This document shows, piece after piece, positions 18,955 to 29,621 of a stretch of 64,000 bases of DNA. The DNA comes from Noviherbaspirillum pedocola. Lineage in GTDB: Bacteria > Pseudomonadota > Gammaproteobacteria > Burkholderiales > Burkholderiaceae_D. Under the pieces are notes generated by a model. It was not told the origin of the DNA. It worked only from the letters and a program-made list of their open reading frames with translations, and did not search any database. The stretch lies in contig NZ_JAEPBG010000003.1 in the NCBI RefSeq assembly GCF_016632335.1, forward strand, positions 186,001 through 250,000, written 5' to 3'. How positions within the stretch are numbered: the stretch's first letter is position 1; every line of letters begins with the position of its first letter. Both the position numbers and the translations under genes were made by a program.

Positions 18955-21900
18955 ATGCGATACCGGAATGCTCCGCATGCGCGCTCGCGCATCACCGCAT
19001 CGATGCAGCGCCTTTTTGCCCGTGTCCGTGCCTGCCTTTGGATTCAACTCCGGGCTCGCGTGCCAGCCCGCCTCCGCGCGCCCCTGTGCGCCGGCATGCT
19101 GCTGGCCATTGCGACCGCGCCAGTCCCGGCGGCGACCACCGACATCGCGCAGGCGCCGATCGCGTCCAGCGGGGCCAAGCCGAACCTGATGTTCATGCTC
19201 GACGATTCCGGCAGCATGCAATGGAGCTATCTCGGCGACAGCGTGAAGACGAATGGCTATGTCAATGCCGTCGGCTACCGCAGTGCCCTGTGCAACCGGC
19301 TGTATTACGACCCGAAGATCAGCTACACGCCGCCAATTGCCGCCGACGGCACCGCCTTTCCGGCTGCGCCCTTTACCGCCGCCTATTACGACGGCTACGA
19401 CAGGAAGGCATCGGAAGCGGTGGATCTGTCCACGAGCTTCATGGCATGGCGCTCCGCGGTCAGTGTTCTGGCGCCGCCGCCCGGCCGCGCCGCGGATTGC
19501 TGGGATGGCAGCGGCCAGTGCACCGACGGTGGAACGACGCGCGTGAAAAACGCGCCCGAGGCGGCTTATTACTTCGTCTACAAGGGCAATCGCGCCGACC
19601 GGCTTGGCGACGGCTCCGATGCCGACGACTGCAAGAGCGATGCCTTCGACACGGGCGCATCCGGGTCCGCCAACTGGCGCAAGGTCGTCGTCGGCGCAAG
19701 CTCCGGTCCCGAGGGCAGCGACGAACGACAAAACTTCGCCAACTGGTACAGCTACTACCGCACCCGCATCATGCTGATCAAGACCGCGCTCGGCCTGGCC
19801 TTCCGCGACATCGACAGCAATTTCCGCATTGGCTACACCACGATCGGCTACCCCGGCACCGACAGCGCGCAGCCCGATTTCCAGCGCATCGCCGACGCCG
19901 ACCTGCCCCAGAAGACCGCGCTGTACAACAAGCTGTACGGCAAGCTGATTCCGGGGTCCGGCACGCCGCTGCGCGGCGCGCTGTCCAAGGCCGGCCGCCT
20001 GTATGCCGGCAAGTTCGGCGGCGGCGATAACGACCCGGTGCAGTATTCCTGCCAGCAGAACTTCGCGATTCTGGCCACCGACGGCTACTGGAACGGCAAC
20101 GTGTCCTTCGGCGTGGACGAGGACGGCACCTATGGTCCGCTCGGCCTGGACGGCAGGGAGGTCGGCAATCAGGATGCGCGGCTGCCGCGTCCGCGCTTCG
20201 ACGGCACGCCCGGGCCCGCGGTCTGGGTCGCGACCATCAGCGTTGGCGGCTCGGGCAGCACCGTCGTCGGCGCCGTGCGCGCCGGCGCCGTCGCGCTGCT
20301 GCCGCAGGCGACGGCGGCGTCCACGGACCCGGCCGCGGTGGCCGCCGCCATCGCCGCGGGCATCGCCGCGCCAGGCTTTTCCGCGAGCGCGCGCGGCAAC
20401 CTCGTCACCATCACCGCCGCCGACGGCGCCATTGCCTCGGCGCTCACGCCAGCCATCGACGGCAGCGGCGGCATGAGCTTCACCGCCACGCCGTTCTCGC
20501 GCCTGGCCTCCAGCGCCGGCGGCGCGTCCAACACGCTGGCCGACGTGGCCGCCTACTACTACGGCACCGATCTGCGCGACCCCGCGCTCGGCAATTGCAC
20601 CGGCGCGCTGGGCCGGGATGTCTGCGCCAACAACGTGCCTTCGCTGCCCAAGGACCCGGCCAGTCACCAGCACATGACCACCTTCACCATCGGCCTGGGC
20701 GTGGACGGCACGCTGCGCTACCGCGACGACTATGCAACTGCTGCTTCCGGCGACTTTGCCGACATCGTCAGCGGCGCGAAGGACTGGCCGGCGCCCGACC
20801 GCTTCGGCCCGGAGCGGGTCGACGATTTGTGGCACGCGGCGGTCAACGGCTACGGCGTGTACTTCAACGCCCGCAATGCCGACACCCTGGGCGCCGCGCT
20901 CAGGAGCGCCCTGGCCAGCATGCGCGAACGCATCGGCAACGCCGCCGCGTCGGCCACCAGCAACCTCGAGCCGGTGGCCGGCGACAACTTCGTCTTTTCC
21001 GCGCGCTACCGCAGCGTCTTCTGGGATGGCGAAGTCGAGGCGCGCACCGTCGATCCGCAAACCGGGCAGGTATCGACGCAGCCGCTGTGGTCGGCCCAGG
21101 CCAGGCTCGATGCGCTGGCAAGAAGCGGCGGCCGCACCATCTACACCTGGGACGCCAATGCCGCAAACCGGCTCAAGGCATTCGCCTGGAACGCCCTGAA
21201 CGGCTCCGAGCAGCGCACATTCAGCGGCCTGTGCAGCGCGTCACGGCTGTCGCAATGCGCCGAGCTGAACGCGCAGCAGAAGGCCGCCGCCGGCGGCGAG
21301 AACCTGGTGAACTACCTGCGCGGCAGCAGCGTCCATGCCACGCCCGCCGGCACGCCCAACGGCCTGTTCCGCCCGCGCGAACACGTGCTGGGCGACATCG
21401 TCAATGCGCAGCCGCTGTATGTCGGCGCGCCATCGTTTTCCTACGCCGATGCGAACTACGCGGCCTTCCGCGCGCTGCGCGCCAAGCGGCGCGCGATGGT
21501 CTACGTCGCCGCCAACGATGGCATGCTGCATGCGTTCCGCGCCGACGGCACCGATGCCGGCACGGAAGCCTGGGCCTATGTGCCGCCGGCGATACTGTCC
21601 GGACTGTTCCGGCTGGCCGACCGCAACTACGGCGCGCAGCACCGCTACTTCGTCGATGGCTCGCCGGTGGCCGCCGACGTGTGTCCGAAAGCGCCGCAGG
21701 AGACGTGCAAGGCCGAGGAATGGCGCACCATCCTGGTCGGCGGCTTCGGTGCCGGCGGCCGCGGCTACTATGCGCTGGACATCACCGACCCGGAGGCGCC
21801 GGCGGCGCTGTGGAACCTGCTGGCGACCAATGATTTCGACATCGGCCTGTCCTTTGGCAAGCCCATCATCGCCAAGCGCGCCGACGGCACCTGGACCGTG

Positions 21901-22860
21901 GCGGTGACCTCGGGCTACAACAATGTCGCGCCCGGCAGCGGCGGCGGCTTCCTGTACCTGCTGCGCGCCGCCGACGGCACTCGCCTGGCAAAGATCGCCA
22001 CTGGCGCCGGCGACAGGAGCACGCCGTCCGGCCTGGGCCAGCTCAATGCCTGGGTCGACAATCCCTTCGACAACACCGCGCGCCGCTACTACGGCGGCGA
22101 TCTGCTCGGCAATGTCTGGCGCTTCGATATCGACGACCTGACGCCGCCGGCCGGCCAGGAAGCGGTGCTGCTGGCCGAGCTGGGCAATGCCGGCGGCGTT
22201 TCGACGCAGCCGATCACGACCCGGCCGGAACTGGCGCTGGTGCGCGCCGGCGGCGCCGATGCGGCGTTGGTGGCCATCGGCACCGGCCGCTACCTCGGCG
22301 CGACCGACATCGCCGACAGCAGCGTGCAAAGCATCTACGTCATCAAGGATGCGCTCGGCGCGCGCGGCCTGGGCCGGGTGCGCGACAACGGCGCGTTGAC
22401 GCAGCGTCGGCTTACCGCGCAGAGCGACGGCTCGCGCAGCCTCACTGGCGAAGTGGTGAACTGGAATACGAATTCCGGCTGGTACGTGGATTTGCAGACC
22501 GACGATGCCGCGAACGGCGAGCGCATCGATATCGACATGCAGCTGCAGCTCGGCGTACTGAAGGCGGCCGGGAATATTCCGACGCCGGACGTCTGCAGCG
22601 CCGGCGGCGCATCGGTGCGCTATGCCTTCGACATCGCGTCCGGCCTGGCGCCGCCCGGCGCGCGCAAGGGCATCGTCGCCTGGAAAGTGTCGGACAGCAC
22701 GCTGCTCACCGGCATCGAAACCCTGCGCCTTGCCGGCGGCACCACGTCGACGCTCCTGGCCGACAGCGCCGGCGGCATCCAGGGTGTGCAGGACCCGTCG
22801 GCGCCGGCCGCCGCGCCTCGGGTCAGGCGCATCGGTTGGAGTGAACTGCCCGATCAATAG
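18955..22860 (+). CDS. pilY1: Pilus tip adhesin / assembly factor PilY1
   Basis: A 1301-residue secreted protein. ATG 18955 is chosen for its GAGGAACGA ribosome site; an in-frame ATG at 18910 is weaker. A long basic signal region ends near [10 protein letters not shown]. The N-terminal von Willebrand A-like part has the MIDAS motif ([12 protein letters not shown]), with an Ala/Ser/Gly-rich insert at about residues 425-520. The C-terminal PilY1 beta-propeller carries [35 protein letters not shown] and [15 protein letters not shown]. It acts in pilus extension, adhesion and surface sensing. Confidence 0.93.
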   Translation: MRYRNAPHARSRITASMQRLFARVRACLWIQLRARVPARLRAPLCAGMLLAIATAPVPAATTDIAQAPIASSGAKPNLMFMLDDSGSMQWSYLGDSVKTNGYVNAVGYRSALCNRLYYDPKISYTPPIAADGTAFPAAPFTAAYYDGYDRKASEAVDLSTSFMAWRSAVSVLAPPPGRAADCWDGSGQCTDGGTTRVKNAPEAAYYFVYKGNRADRLGDGSDADDCKSDAFDTGASGSANWRKVVVGASSGPEGSDERQNFANWYSYYRTRIMLIKTALGLAFRDIDSNFRIGYTTIGYPGTDSAQPDFQRIADADLPQKTALYNKLYGKLIPGSGTPLRGALSKAGRLYAGKFGGGDNDPVQYSCQQNFAILATDGYWNGNVSFGVDEDGTYGPLGLDGREVGNQDARLPRPRFDGTPGPAVWVATISVGGSGSTVVGAVRAGAVALLPQATAASTDPAAVAAAIAAGIAAPGFSASARGNLVTITAADGAIASALTPAIDGSGGMSFTATPFSRLASSAGGASNTLADVAAYYYGTDLRDPALGNCTGALGRDVCANNVPSLPKDPASHQHMTTFTIGLGVDGTLRYRDDYATAASGDFADIVSGAKDWPAPDRFGPERVDDLWHAAVNGYGVYFNARNADTLGAALRSALASMRERIGNAAASATSNLEPVAGDNFVFSARYRSVFWDGEVEARTVDPQTGQVSTQPLWSAQARLDALARSGGRTIYTWDANAANRLKAFAWNALNGSEQRTFSGLCSASRLSQCAELNAQQKAAAGGENLVNYLRGSSVHATPAGTPNGLFRPREHVLGDIVNAQPLYVGAPSFSYADANYAAFRALRAKRRAMVYVAANDGMLHAFRADGTDAGTEAWAYVPPAILSGLFRLADRNYGAQHRYFVDGSPVAADVCPKAPQETCKAEEWRTILVGGFGAGGRGYYALDITDPEAPAALWNLLATNDFDIGLSFGKPIIAKRADGTWTVAVTSGYNNVAPGSGGGFLYLLRAADGTRLAKIATGAGDRSTPSGLGQLNAWVDNPFDNTARRYYGGDLLGNVWRFDIDDLTPPAGQEAVLLAELGNAGGVSTQPITTRPELALVRAGGADAALVAIGTGRYLGATDIADSSVQSIYVIKDALGARGLGRVRDNGALTQRRLTAQSDGSRSLTGEVVNWNTNSGWYVDLQTDDAANGERIDIDMQLQLGVLKAAGNIPTPDVCSAGGASVRYAFDIASGLAPPGARKGIVAWKVSDSTLLTGIETLRLAGGTTSTLLADSAGGIQGVQDPSAPAAAPRVRRIGWSELPDQ

Positions 22861-22948
22861 CGCGTATTCCAGCGCGCCGGCGCGTGGAACTCGGCCGCGC
22901 GCCCGGGGCCAAACCGCTGTCCCCCTTACCAGCACCGAGGAGCAGCGC

Positions 22949-24346
22949 ATGAAGAGCAGAACCGAACGCGACACATTCGGCCCGATCGACGTTCCCGCCG
23001 AACGCCTGTGGGGCGCGCAGACGCAGCGCTCGCGCGAGCATTTCCACATCTCGGTGGAGCGCATGCCGCCCGAGCTGATCACCGCGCTGGCCGAGGTCAA
23101 GCGTGCTGCTGCCCGGGTCAACCGCGACCTGGCGCTGCTGCCGGGCGATCGTGCGGATGCGCTGATCGCCGCGGCCGATGAAGTCATCGCCGGCAAGCAT
23201 CCCGAGGAATTTCCGCTGTCGGTGTGGCAGACCGGCTCCGGCACCCAGAGCAACATGAACATGAACGAGGTATTGGCCAACCGCGCCTCCGAGCTGCTCG
23301 GCGGCGAGCGCGGGGAAAAGCGGCGGGTGCATCCGAACGACGACGTCAACCGCGGCCAGTCTTCCAATGACATCTTCCCGACCGCGATGCATGTGGCCGC
23401 ATCCGGCGTGCTGGCGCAGCGGCTGCTGCCGGCGCTGGACGGCCTGCGCGCCACGCTGCAGCAGAAGTCGGATGCCTTCGCCGGCATCATCAAGATCGGC
23501 CGCACCCATTTGCAGGATGCGACGCCGCTGTCGCTGGGACAGGAGTTTTCCGGCTATGTCGCCCAGCTCGACCATGCTGCGCAGATGATCGAAGCCACCA
23601 TGAGCCCGCTGTTGCGCCTTGCTGCCGGCGGCACCGCAGTTGGCACCGGCCTCAACACGCATGCGCAATTCGGCGAGCGCCTGGCCGCGGAACTGGCCGC
23701 GCGCACCGGCCTGAAATTCATCAGCGCGCCAAACAAGTTCGCCGCGCTGGCGGCCCATGATGAACTGGTGGCGGCGCACGGCGCGCTGAAAACGCTGGCC
23801 GCGGCGCTGATGAAGATCGCCAACGATGTGCGCTGGCTGGCGTCGGGACCGCGTTCCGGCCTCGGCGAAATCACGATCCCCGAAAACGAGCCCGGCAGCT
23901 CGATCATGCCGGGCAAGGTCAATCCGACCCAGTGCGAAGCGCTGACGATGCTGTGCTGCCAGGTGTTCGGCAACGATGTCGCCATCAATTTCGGCGGCGC
24001 CTCCGGCAATTTCGAGCTGAATGTGTTCAAGCCGATGATCATTCACAACTTCCTGCAGAGCGTGCGCCTGCTCGCCGATGGCATGGAAAGCTTCAACGAA
24101 CATTGCGCCCGCGGCATCGAAGCGAATGCTCCGCGCATCGCCGATTTGATGGAACGCTCTCTGATGCTGGTGACCGCCTTGGCGCCGCATATCGGCTACG
24201 ACAAGGCGGCGCAGATCGCGAAGGAAGCGCACAAGAAGGGCGCCACGCTGCGCGACACCGCCATCGCGCTCGGCCATGTGAACGCCGAGCAGTTCGACCA
24301 GTGGGTGCGGCCGGAAGACATGATCCGGCCGGAGGGGGAGAAATAG
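22949..24346 (+). CDS. fumC: Class II fumarate hydratase
   Basis: Iron-independent fumarase interconverting fumarate and malate. At 465 residues it has family length. Motifs: [48 protein letters not shown] and the signature [13 protein letters not shown] with the catalytic serine loop. GAGGAG stands 8 bp before the ATG. It follows pilY1 by 88 bp but is functionally unrelated. Confidence 0.96.
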   Translation: MKSRTERDTFGPIDVPAERLWGAQTQRSREHFHISVERMPPELITALAEVKRAAARVNRDLALLPGDRADALIAAADEVIAGKHPEEFPLSVWQTGSGTQSNMNMNEVLANRASELLGGERGEKRRVHPNDDVNRGQSSNDIFPTAMHVAASGVLAQRLLPALDGLRATLQQKSDAFAGIIKIGRTHLQDATPLSLGQEFSGYVAQLDHAAQMIEATMSPLLRLAAGGTAVGTGLNTHAQFGERLAAELAARTGLKFISAPNKFAALAAHDELVAAHGALKTLAAALMKIANDVRWLASGPRSGLGEITIPENEPGSSIMPGKVNPTQCEALTMLCCQVFGNDVAINFGGASGNFELNVFKPMIIHNFLQSVRLLADGMESFNEHCARGIEANAPRIADLMERSLMLVTALAPHIGYDKAAQIAKEAHKKGATLRDTAIALGHVNAEQFDQWVRPEDMIRPEGEK

Positions 24347-24834
24347 GGCAGGAGATGCTGTCGGGAAATTTGACACCGGAAAAGCGCGTGGCGGGTAGTG
24401 CCTGTCACGCGCCTTGTCTTGGCACGTGTAACAGAATTGCCGCGGCCGGCGTGTGCATGGCAGGGTTGTGCCTTGAAAAACGGAAACAATTCCTGTTGCT
24501 ACGGGCGGCACGAGTGTAACCATTCCGGGTTTGTTCCTTTTCCGAAGACACAATTACGATCCGCTTGGCGTCGGAAAAATTGACAAGAGAATAGGCGTTT
24601 CAGAAAAGCATGATCTGAATCAATGGCTTGTCGTAGGGATACATTCTGGTACGGGACTTGCTGCGCGGAACGGGCTTCCCAACGAGAAGACGGCCCAACA
24701 AGGGCTGCTCAACGGCAGCTGGTCGTAGGACCAATACAAAAACGCGGGCGTTGCAGCAATGCACGACCTGCATCCAGGGAGTGTCAGCCGGCATGCTGCC
24801 GTTTCCCGCACTGGGCAACCGGGCTGGAATTACG
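24347..24834 (+). other. Non-coding stretch between fumC and lysR
   Basis: About 490 bp without a convincing gene on either strand. A weak 7-bp inverted repeat (gcgcgtg ... cacgcgc) lies soon after fumC. A TTGACA occurs at 24580-24585, but no good -10 stands at the proper distance. The stretch ends in the strong plus-oriented hairpin described next. Confidence 0.4.
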
Positions 24835-24874
24835 ATCCCTGCCGAAGCGTGTCTTCGGCAGGGATTTTCCTTTT
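24835..24874 (+). terminator. 13-bp perfect hairpin with T tract, plus orientation
   Basis: Arms atccctgccgaag (24835-24847) and cttcggcagggat (24853-24865) pair perfectly around a five-base loop; ttttccttttc follows on the plus strand. It abuts the lysR stop. As a terminator its polarity is plus, although the nearest plus gene ends 490 bp upstream. On the minus strand it still makes a stable 3' hairpin for the lysR mRNA. Confidence 0.7.
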
Positions 24875-25776
24875 CAGCTCGCCACCGCCGCCGTGATCTG
24901 CTCGCGCAGCCAGCGGTTGGCCGGGTCCTGTTCCATGTTGGCATGCCAGTACAGATAGACATCCCAGGCCGGCATGGCCAGCGGCAGCGGCAGCAGCTGG
25001 TTGTCGAACTGCTGGTTGGCCACGCGCGCATAGCGCTCGGGCATCGTCAGGACCAGGTCGGTCTGGCTGACTACGCGGCAGGCAGCGAAATAATGCTGGC
25101 AGCGCAGCCGCACGCGGCGCGACAGGCCGAGACGGCTGAGCTCGAAATCCTCCACGCCCGGGCCCTTGCGGCGCGAACTGACCAGCACATGGTCCTGGCG
25201 CAGATACGTATCCAGGTCCACCGCGCCCTGCAGCGCCGGATGCCCGCGCCGCGCCACCACCAGGGTGCGGTCGGCCAGGATGCGCGCACGGCGGATTTCC
25301 GGCCCGAAAGGCAGCAGCACATCGATTGCGCAATCCAGGCTGCCGGCCTGCAGCTCGGCCTCGATTTCGCGCCGCTCGATCTGCACCGCGGCCACGGTCG
25401 CATGCGGCGCCGCCGGCGCGATGCGCGCCATCAGGGGCGGCAACACGGTGGCTTCCAGCACATCGCGCAGGCCGAGCGTGAAACTGCGCTCGGTGCTGTC
25501 GGGCTCGAAGCCATTGCTGCGGTTCAGCGTGCCTTCGAAGCCGCGCAGCGCGGCGCGCACCGGGTCGATGATGCTGCGCGCCAAGGGTGTGGACACCATC
25601 AGCTTGCCTTGCCGTATGAACAGCGGATCGTTGAACATCGTGCGCAGCCGCCCGAGCGCATGGCTGATCGCCGGCTGCGTCAGGTTCAGTCGGCGGCTGG
25701 CGCGGGTGACGCTGCGCTCGGTATAGACCGCTTCAAAGATCACGAACAGGTTCAGATCGATCCGGGATATATGCAT
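24874..25776 (-). CDS. LysR-family transcriptional regulator
   Basis: A 300-residue LTTR of the NodD/LinR-like type. N-terminal winged HTH: LNLFVIFEAVYTERSVTRAS, then RRLNLTQPAISHALGRLR, with FVRQ-like FIRQGKLMVSTPLA. The C-terminal effector domain starts near residue 90 (RSFTLGLRDVLEATVLPPL). Start at 25776 (MHISRIDLNLF) fits the family; an upstream ATG at 25827 would add 17 atypical residues. It is divergent from the phosphatase-SDR-ligase cluster, which it may regulate. Confidence 0.9.
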   Translation of the reverse strand: MHISRIDLNLFVIFEAVYTERSVTRASRRLNLTQPAISHALGRLRTMFNDPLFIRQGKLMVSTPLARSIIDPVRAALRGFEGTLNRSNGFEPDSTERSFTLGLRDVLEATVLPPLMARIAPAAPHATVAAVQIERREIEAELQAGSLDCAIDVLLPFGPEIRRARILADRTLVVARRGHPALQGAVDLDTYLRQDHVLVSSRRKGPGVEDFELSRLGLSRRVRLRCQHYFAACRVVSQTDLVLTMPERYARVANQQFDNQLLPLPLAMPAWDVYLYWHANMEQDPANRWLREQITAAVAS

Positions 25777-25867
25777 GGAATGAATGGCAAACGATGATCC
25801 GTATTTATTTGATCGATTGTAGGCCACTCTGTACCATCAATTGCGAATTCACTATCACGAGGCAGGC

Positions 25868-26578
25868 ATGGGGAAAATCTATCTGGTCAGGCATGGCCAG
25901 GCATCCTTCGGCACATCGAATTACGACCGGCTGTCCGAACTCGGCAAGGAGCAGGGCCGGCTGCTCGGCAAATGGCTGGGCGAAACCGGTCAGCAATTTC
26001 ACACCATCGTCACCGGCGACATGCAGCGCCACCGCGAAACCGCCGAAGCCTGCGCTTCGATGCTGCCGGACGGCGCTGCGCCGCCGCGCGCAGCATGGCT
26101 GGTGGATGCCGGATTCAATGAGTACGACCACGAGGAAGTGCTGCAGCGGCATCGGCCGGACTTCGTCGACCCGATTGCGGTCAAGCAATTCCTCGCCGAA
26201 GGCGACGACGCCAAGCGCGTGTTCCAACGCATGTTCGAGGAAGCAATGTCGCGCTGGATGAGCGGGCAGCACGATGACGAATACCGCGAGCCCTGGCCGG
26301 TATTCCGCGAGCGGGTGCTGGCCGCGCTGCGCCGCCTGCTGGATGCGGCCGGTGCTTCGCAGAACATCCTGGTATTCACCTCCGGCGGCACCATCGCCAC
26401 GCTGTGCCAGCATCTGCTGGGCCTGGGCGAGAGGCAGATGGCTGAACTGAACTGGACGCTGGTCAACGCCGCGGTCACCAAGCTGCTGTACCGTCCGGGA
26501 CGCGTCACGCTGAGTTACATGAACAGCTATGCCCATCTCGAAATGCTGGGCGAAAAGCATTCGATCACCTATCGCTGA
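25868..26578 (+). CDS. Histidine phosphatase family protein
   Basis: A 236-residue branch-1 histidine phosphatase. The catalytic motif is IYLVRHGQASFG, followed by LSELGKEQGRLLGKWL and TGDMQRHRETAEAC, and the second catalytic His-like region VFTSGGTIATLC. Substrate is unknown. GAGG lies before ATG 25868, which starts directly at the motif. It sits 27 bp upstream of the SDR gene and in this neighbourhood probably belongs to an acyl-CoA metabolism cluster. Confidence 0.88.
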   Translation: MGKIYLVRHGQASFGTSNYDRLSELGKEQGRLLGKWLGETGQQFHTIVTGDMQRHRETAEACASMLPDGAAPPRAAWLVDAGFNEYDHEEVLQRHRPDFVDPIAVKQFLAEGDDAKRVFQRMFEEAMSRWMSGQHDDEYREPWPVFRERVLAALRRLLDAAGASQNILVFTSGGTIATLCQHLLGLGERQMAELNWTLVNAAVTKLLYRPGRVTLSYMNSYAHLEMLGEKHSITYR

Positions 26579-26605
26579 ACCACCATATAAGACAGAGGAG
26601 ACAGC

Positions 26606-27370
26606 ATGAACAATCCCTTCGATTTGAGCGGCAAGATCGCGCTCGTGACCGGCGCATCGCGCGGCATCGGCGAAGCCATCGCGCGCCTTTTGGCCGCGCA
26701 GGGCGCGCATGTGATCGTGTCCAGCCGCAAGCTGGACGGCTGCGAAACCGTGGCCGCTGCCATCCGCGCCGACGGTGGGAGCGCCGAAGCGGTGGCCTGC
26801 CACATCGGCGAGATGGAGCAGATCGAGCGGCTGCAGCGTGAAGTCGAGACGCGCCACGGCCGGCTCGACATCCTGGTCAACAATGCCGCGACCAATCCGT
26901 ATTTCGGGCATATCGTCGACACCGATCTGGGCGCCTTTCAGAAGACGCTGGATGTGAACATCCGCGGCTATTTCTTCATGTCCGCCGCTGCCGCGAAGCT
27001 GATGGCGAAGAACGGCGGCGGCAGCATCATCAATGTCGCTTCGGTCAATGGCGTCACGCCCGGCGCGCTGCAGGGCATCTACTCGATCACCAAGGCCGCG
27101 GTGATTTCGATGACCAAGGCTTTCGCGCGCGAATGCGCGCCGCAGAAGGTGCGCGTGAATGCGCTGCTGCCGGGCGCCACCGACACCAAGTTCGCCTCGG
27201 CGCTGTTCCATGATCCGGTCAAGCTGGAAGGGGCGCTGGCGCGCATCCCGATGGGCCGCATCGCCGAGCCGTCCGAGATGGCCGGCGCGGTGCTTTACCT
27301 GGCGTCCGATGCGGCGAGCTATACCACCGGCGTGGCGCTGAATGTGGATGGCGGGTATCTGTGCAGTTGA
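26606..27370 (+). CDS. SDR family oxidoreductase
   Basis: A 254-residue classical short-chain dehydrogenase. Cofactor motif VTGASRGIGEAIA, the NNA motif (DILVNNAATNP), catalytic Ser/Tyr/Lys in NVASVNGVTPGALQGIYSITKAA, and the C-terminal GVALNVDGGYLCS. Sequence style is that of FabG-like 3-oxoacyl or 3-hydroxyacyl dehydrogenases. Substrate cannot be told. It is cotranscribed with the phosphatase, and REP-like repeats separate it from the acyl-CoA ligase. Confidence 0.92.
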   Translation: MNNPFDLSGKIALVTGASRGIGEAIARLLAAQGAHVIVSSRKLDGCETVAAAIRADGGSAEAVACHIGEMEQIERLQREVETRHGRLDILVNNAATNPYFGHIVDTDLGAFQKTLDVNIRGYFFMSAAAAKLMAKNGGGSIINVASVNGVTPGALQGIYSITKAAVISMTKAFARECAPQKVRVNALLPGATDTKFASALFHDPVKLEGALARIPMGRIAEPSEMAGAVLYLASDAASYTTGVALNVDGGYLCS

Positions 27371-27375
27371 TGCCG

Positions 27376-27509
27376 CGTAGGTTGGGCTGACAAGCCCAAC
27401 ATGAAGCCCGATCCCGTGCGAACTTCCGTTGGGCTTGTCAGCCCAACCTACGAACTAACAAGCCGGCGGTCCGCAGCCTTCCGATGTTGGGCTTGTCAGC
27501 CCAACCTAC
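27376..27509. repeat. REP-like cluster: three copies of a GTAGGTTGGGC element
   Basis: Copy A (27376-27400) and copy B (27428-27452) are exact reverse complements over 25 bp (cgtaggttgggctgacaag plus cccaac). Copy C (27485-27509) repeats B's orientation with one terminal change. Each copy also contains its own short palindrome ttgggct...agcccaa. They fill most of the 209-bp gap between the SDR and ligase genes. A related element occurs at 60347-60427. Confidence 0.9.
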
Positions 27510-27579
27510 AAAACCAGGCAAGCTCCTTCCCGGCCAACAAACACATCAACACCAAAACCATAACGACGGAGACGACAAG

Positions 27580-29292
27580 ATGAACGAGCATCCCTGGATC
27601 AAATCCTATCCCCCCGGCGTGCGCTGGGATGCGCCGCTGCCCATCATGCCGGTGCAGCAATTGCTCGACGATGCCGCCGCGCGCTGGCCCGAGCATGTCG
27701 CGCTGGACTTCATGGGCAGGGCGATTTCCTATGGCGAGCTGCTCGACCTTGCCAACCGCGCCGCCGCGGGCCTGCAGCGCCTGGGCGTGGGACCGGGCGT
27801 GCATGTGGGCCTGTTCCTGCCGAACACGCCGCATTACGTGATTGCCTTCTTCGGCGTGCTGAAGGCTGGCGGCACCGTGGTCAACTACTCGCCGCTGGAC
27901 GCAGAGAAAGTGCTCGAGCACAAGGTCGAGGACAGCCAGACCGACATCATGATCACGCTGGACCTGATGGCGCTGTATCCGCAGATGGGCCGGGTGAAGG
28001 GGCATTCACGCCTGAAGCATCTCGTCGTCGGCCGCCTCGATGAAATGAGTGCGCATCCGACGGCCGTGCGCGCGCAGATGGAAGGCGCCGGCATGCTGGC
28101 GCAGACCGCGCCGGACGACATCGCCTTCACCGCGCTGCTGGACAACGATGGCCGCTACCAGGCACATGCGCTGCCCGATCTGCACGACGCCATCGCGGTG
28201 CTGCAATACACCGGCGGCACCACCGGCCTGCCCAAGGGCGCGATGCTGACCCATGCGAACCTCACCAGCGCCTGCAGCCAGATCCTGGCCACGATCAACG
28301 GCGAGCCCAAGGTGCTGGAAGAAGGGCAGGAGCGCTTCATGGCGGTGCTGCCGCTGTTCCACATCTATGCGCTCACGGTCAACATGCTGTTCGGTCTTGC
28401 GCTCGGCGCGCAGCTCACGCTGCATACCCGCTTCGATGCCGAGGCCGTGATGAAGGACCTCGCCGCCAAGCGCATTACAGTCTTCCCCGGCGTGCCGACG
28501 ATGTACACCGCGATCCTGAATCATCCGAAAGCCGGCGAGTACGACTTCTCTTCGCTCAAGTTCTGCAACTCCGGCGGCGCGCCGCTGCCGGTGGAAGTCA
28601 ATCAGCGTTTCCAGTCGTCCACCGGCTGCCGCCTGCTCGAAGGCTGGGGCATGACCGAGACCTCGCCCACCGGCACCTTCACGCCTTCGCATCTGCCGCA
28701 GCGCCTGGGCTCCTGCGGCATTCCGACGGTAGGCGTGGATATCCGCTTCGCCAGCCTGGAAGAACCCGGCCGCTGGGCCGGCATCGGCGAGCGCGGCGAA
28801 TTGTGCATACATGGCGCCAACGTGATGAAGGGCTACTGGCACAAGCCCGAGGCGAATGCGGAAGCCTTCACGCCCGATGGTTATTTCCGCACCGGTGATG
28901 TCGGCTACATGGATGCGGACGGCTTTGTCTACATCGTCGACCGCACCAAGGACATGATTTTGTGCAGCGGCTACAACGTCTATCCGCGCGTGGTGGAGGA
29001 AGCAATCTATGAGCATCCATCGGTGGCCGAGGTCAGCGTGATCGGCGTGCCGGATAGCTATCGCGGCCAGTCGCCCAAGGCTTTCGTGACGCTGAAGAAG
29101 GGCGCCGAAGCATTCACGCTGGAAGAATTGCAAGCCTTTCTGAAGGACCGGCTGGGCAAGCATGAAATGGTGCAGGCGCTGGAGATACGCGCCGAGCTGC
29201 CGAAGACGCCAGTGGGCAAGCTGTCGAAGAAGGAGCTGTACGCGGAAGAGAATGAACGCCGCGCGCAGCAAGCGGCAAAAGCACGGGCATAA
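27580..29292 (+). CDS. Long-chain acyl-CoA / dicarboxylate-CoA ligase (FadD/PimA-like)
   Basis: A 570-residue ANL-superfamily AMP-forming ligase. Motifs: P-loop-like YTGGTTGLPKGAMLTHANL (A3), LEGWGMTETSPTGTF (A5), YFRTGDVGYMDADGFVYIVDRTKDMI (A7-A8) and the catalytic lysine in KTPVGKLSKKEL (A10). The opening HPWIKSYPPGVRWD is typical of the betaproteobacterial group annotated as long-chain fatty-acid or dicarboxylate (pimeloyl-type) CoA ligases. ATG 27580 has GGAGA upstream. Exact chain specificity cannot be judged. Confidence 0.9.
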   Translation: MNEHPWIKSYPPGVRWDAPLPIMPVQQLLDDAAARWPEHVALDFMGRAISYGELLDLANRAAAGLQRLGVGPGVHVGLFLPNTPHYVIAFFGVLKAGGTVVNYSPLDAEKVLEHKVEDSQTDIMITLDLMALYPQMGRVKGHSRLKHLVVGRLDEMSAHPTAVRAQMEGAGMLAQTAPDDIAFTALLDNDGRYQAHALPDLHDAIAVLQYTGGTTGLPKGAMLTHANLTSACSQILATINGEPKVLEEGQERFMAVLPLFHIYALTVNMLFGLALGAQLTLHTRFDAEAVMKDLAAKRITVFPGVPTMYTAILNHPKAGEYDFSSLKFCNSGGAPLPVEVNQRFQSSTGCRLLEGWGMTETSPTGTFTPSHLPQRLGSCGIPTVGVDIRFASLEEPGRWAGIGERGELCIHGANVMKGYWHKPEANAEAFTPDGYFRTGDVGYMDADGFVYIVDRTKDMILCSGYNVYPRVVEEAIYEHPSVAEVSVIGVPDSYRGQSPKAFVTLKKGAEAFTLEELQAFLKDRLGKHEMVQALEIRAELPKTPVGKLSKKELYAEENERRAQQAAKARA

Positions 29293-29297
29293 ACGCG

Positions 29298-29321
29298 GAC
29301 CGCCGGCATATGCCGGCGGTC
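29298..29321. terminator. 24-bp perfect palindrome between convergent genes
   Basis: gaccgccggcat is followed directly by its reverse complement, five bp after the ligase stop and 30 bp before the stop of the convergent GlsB-type gene. Neither side has a long T run. It probably acts as a bidirectional transcription stop or 3' protector. Confidence 0.55.
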
Positions 29322-29351
29322 AGTCAAACGGGGAAAGCTGCCAGACTTCGT

Positions 29352-29621
29352 TCACCGAGGCGTGCCGCGGCGGAACAGGTTGACGATGGCCAGCAGGATC
29401 ACTGCGCCAAGCAGCGAGACGAGCAGCGAGCTGATCGAGAAGTCGTTCTGGTTGATGGTGCCAGTGCCAAACAGCGGAGCGAGCAGCCAGCCGCCCAGGA
29501 GGGCGCCGATGATACCGACGACGACATTCAGAAACATGCCCTGTTGGGCATCCGTACGCATGATCATGCTTGCGACCCATCCCAGCAAACCACCTACCAC
29601 GATCCAGATGATGAAGTTCAT
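29352..29621 (-). CDS. GlsB/YeaQ/YmgE family stress-response membrane protein
   Basis: An 89-residue protein of the transglycosylase-associated (GlsB/YeaQ) family. It has three membrane segments: IIWIVVGGLLGWVASMIM, FLNVVVGIIGALLGGWLLAP and LLVSLLGAVILLAIVNLF. The spacer has the typical TDAQQGMFLN and polar mid-loop. Members rise under envelope or general stress, without a defined activity. A GGAGAT ribosome site precedes the ATG. Confidence 0.93.
   Translation of the reverse strand: MNFIIWIVVGGLLGWVASMIMRTDAQQGMFLNVVVGIIGALLGGWLLAPLFGTGTINQNDFSISSLLVSLLGAVILLAIVNLFRRGTPR

Noticed and set aside
18274-21060. A very long open frame on the minus strand opposite pilX/pilY1
   Set aside because: It is Arg/Gly/Ala/His-rich without family motifs and lies exactly antisense to clear pilin genes; high GC removes stop codons in shadow frames.
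24419-24445. Possible sigma-54 promoter (ttggcacg ... ttgcc)
   Set aside because: The GG and GC elements are 16 bases apart instead of the required 10.
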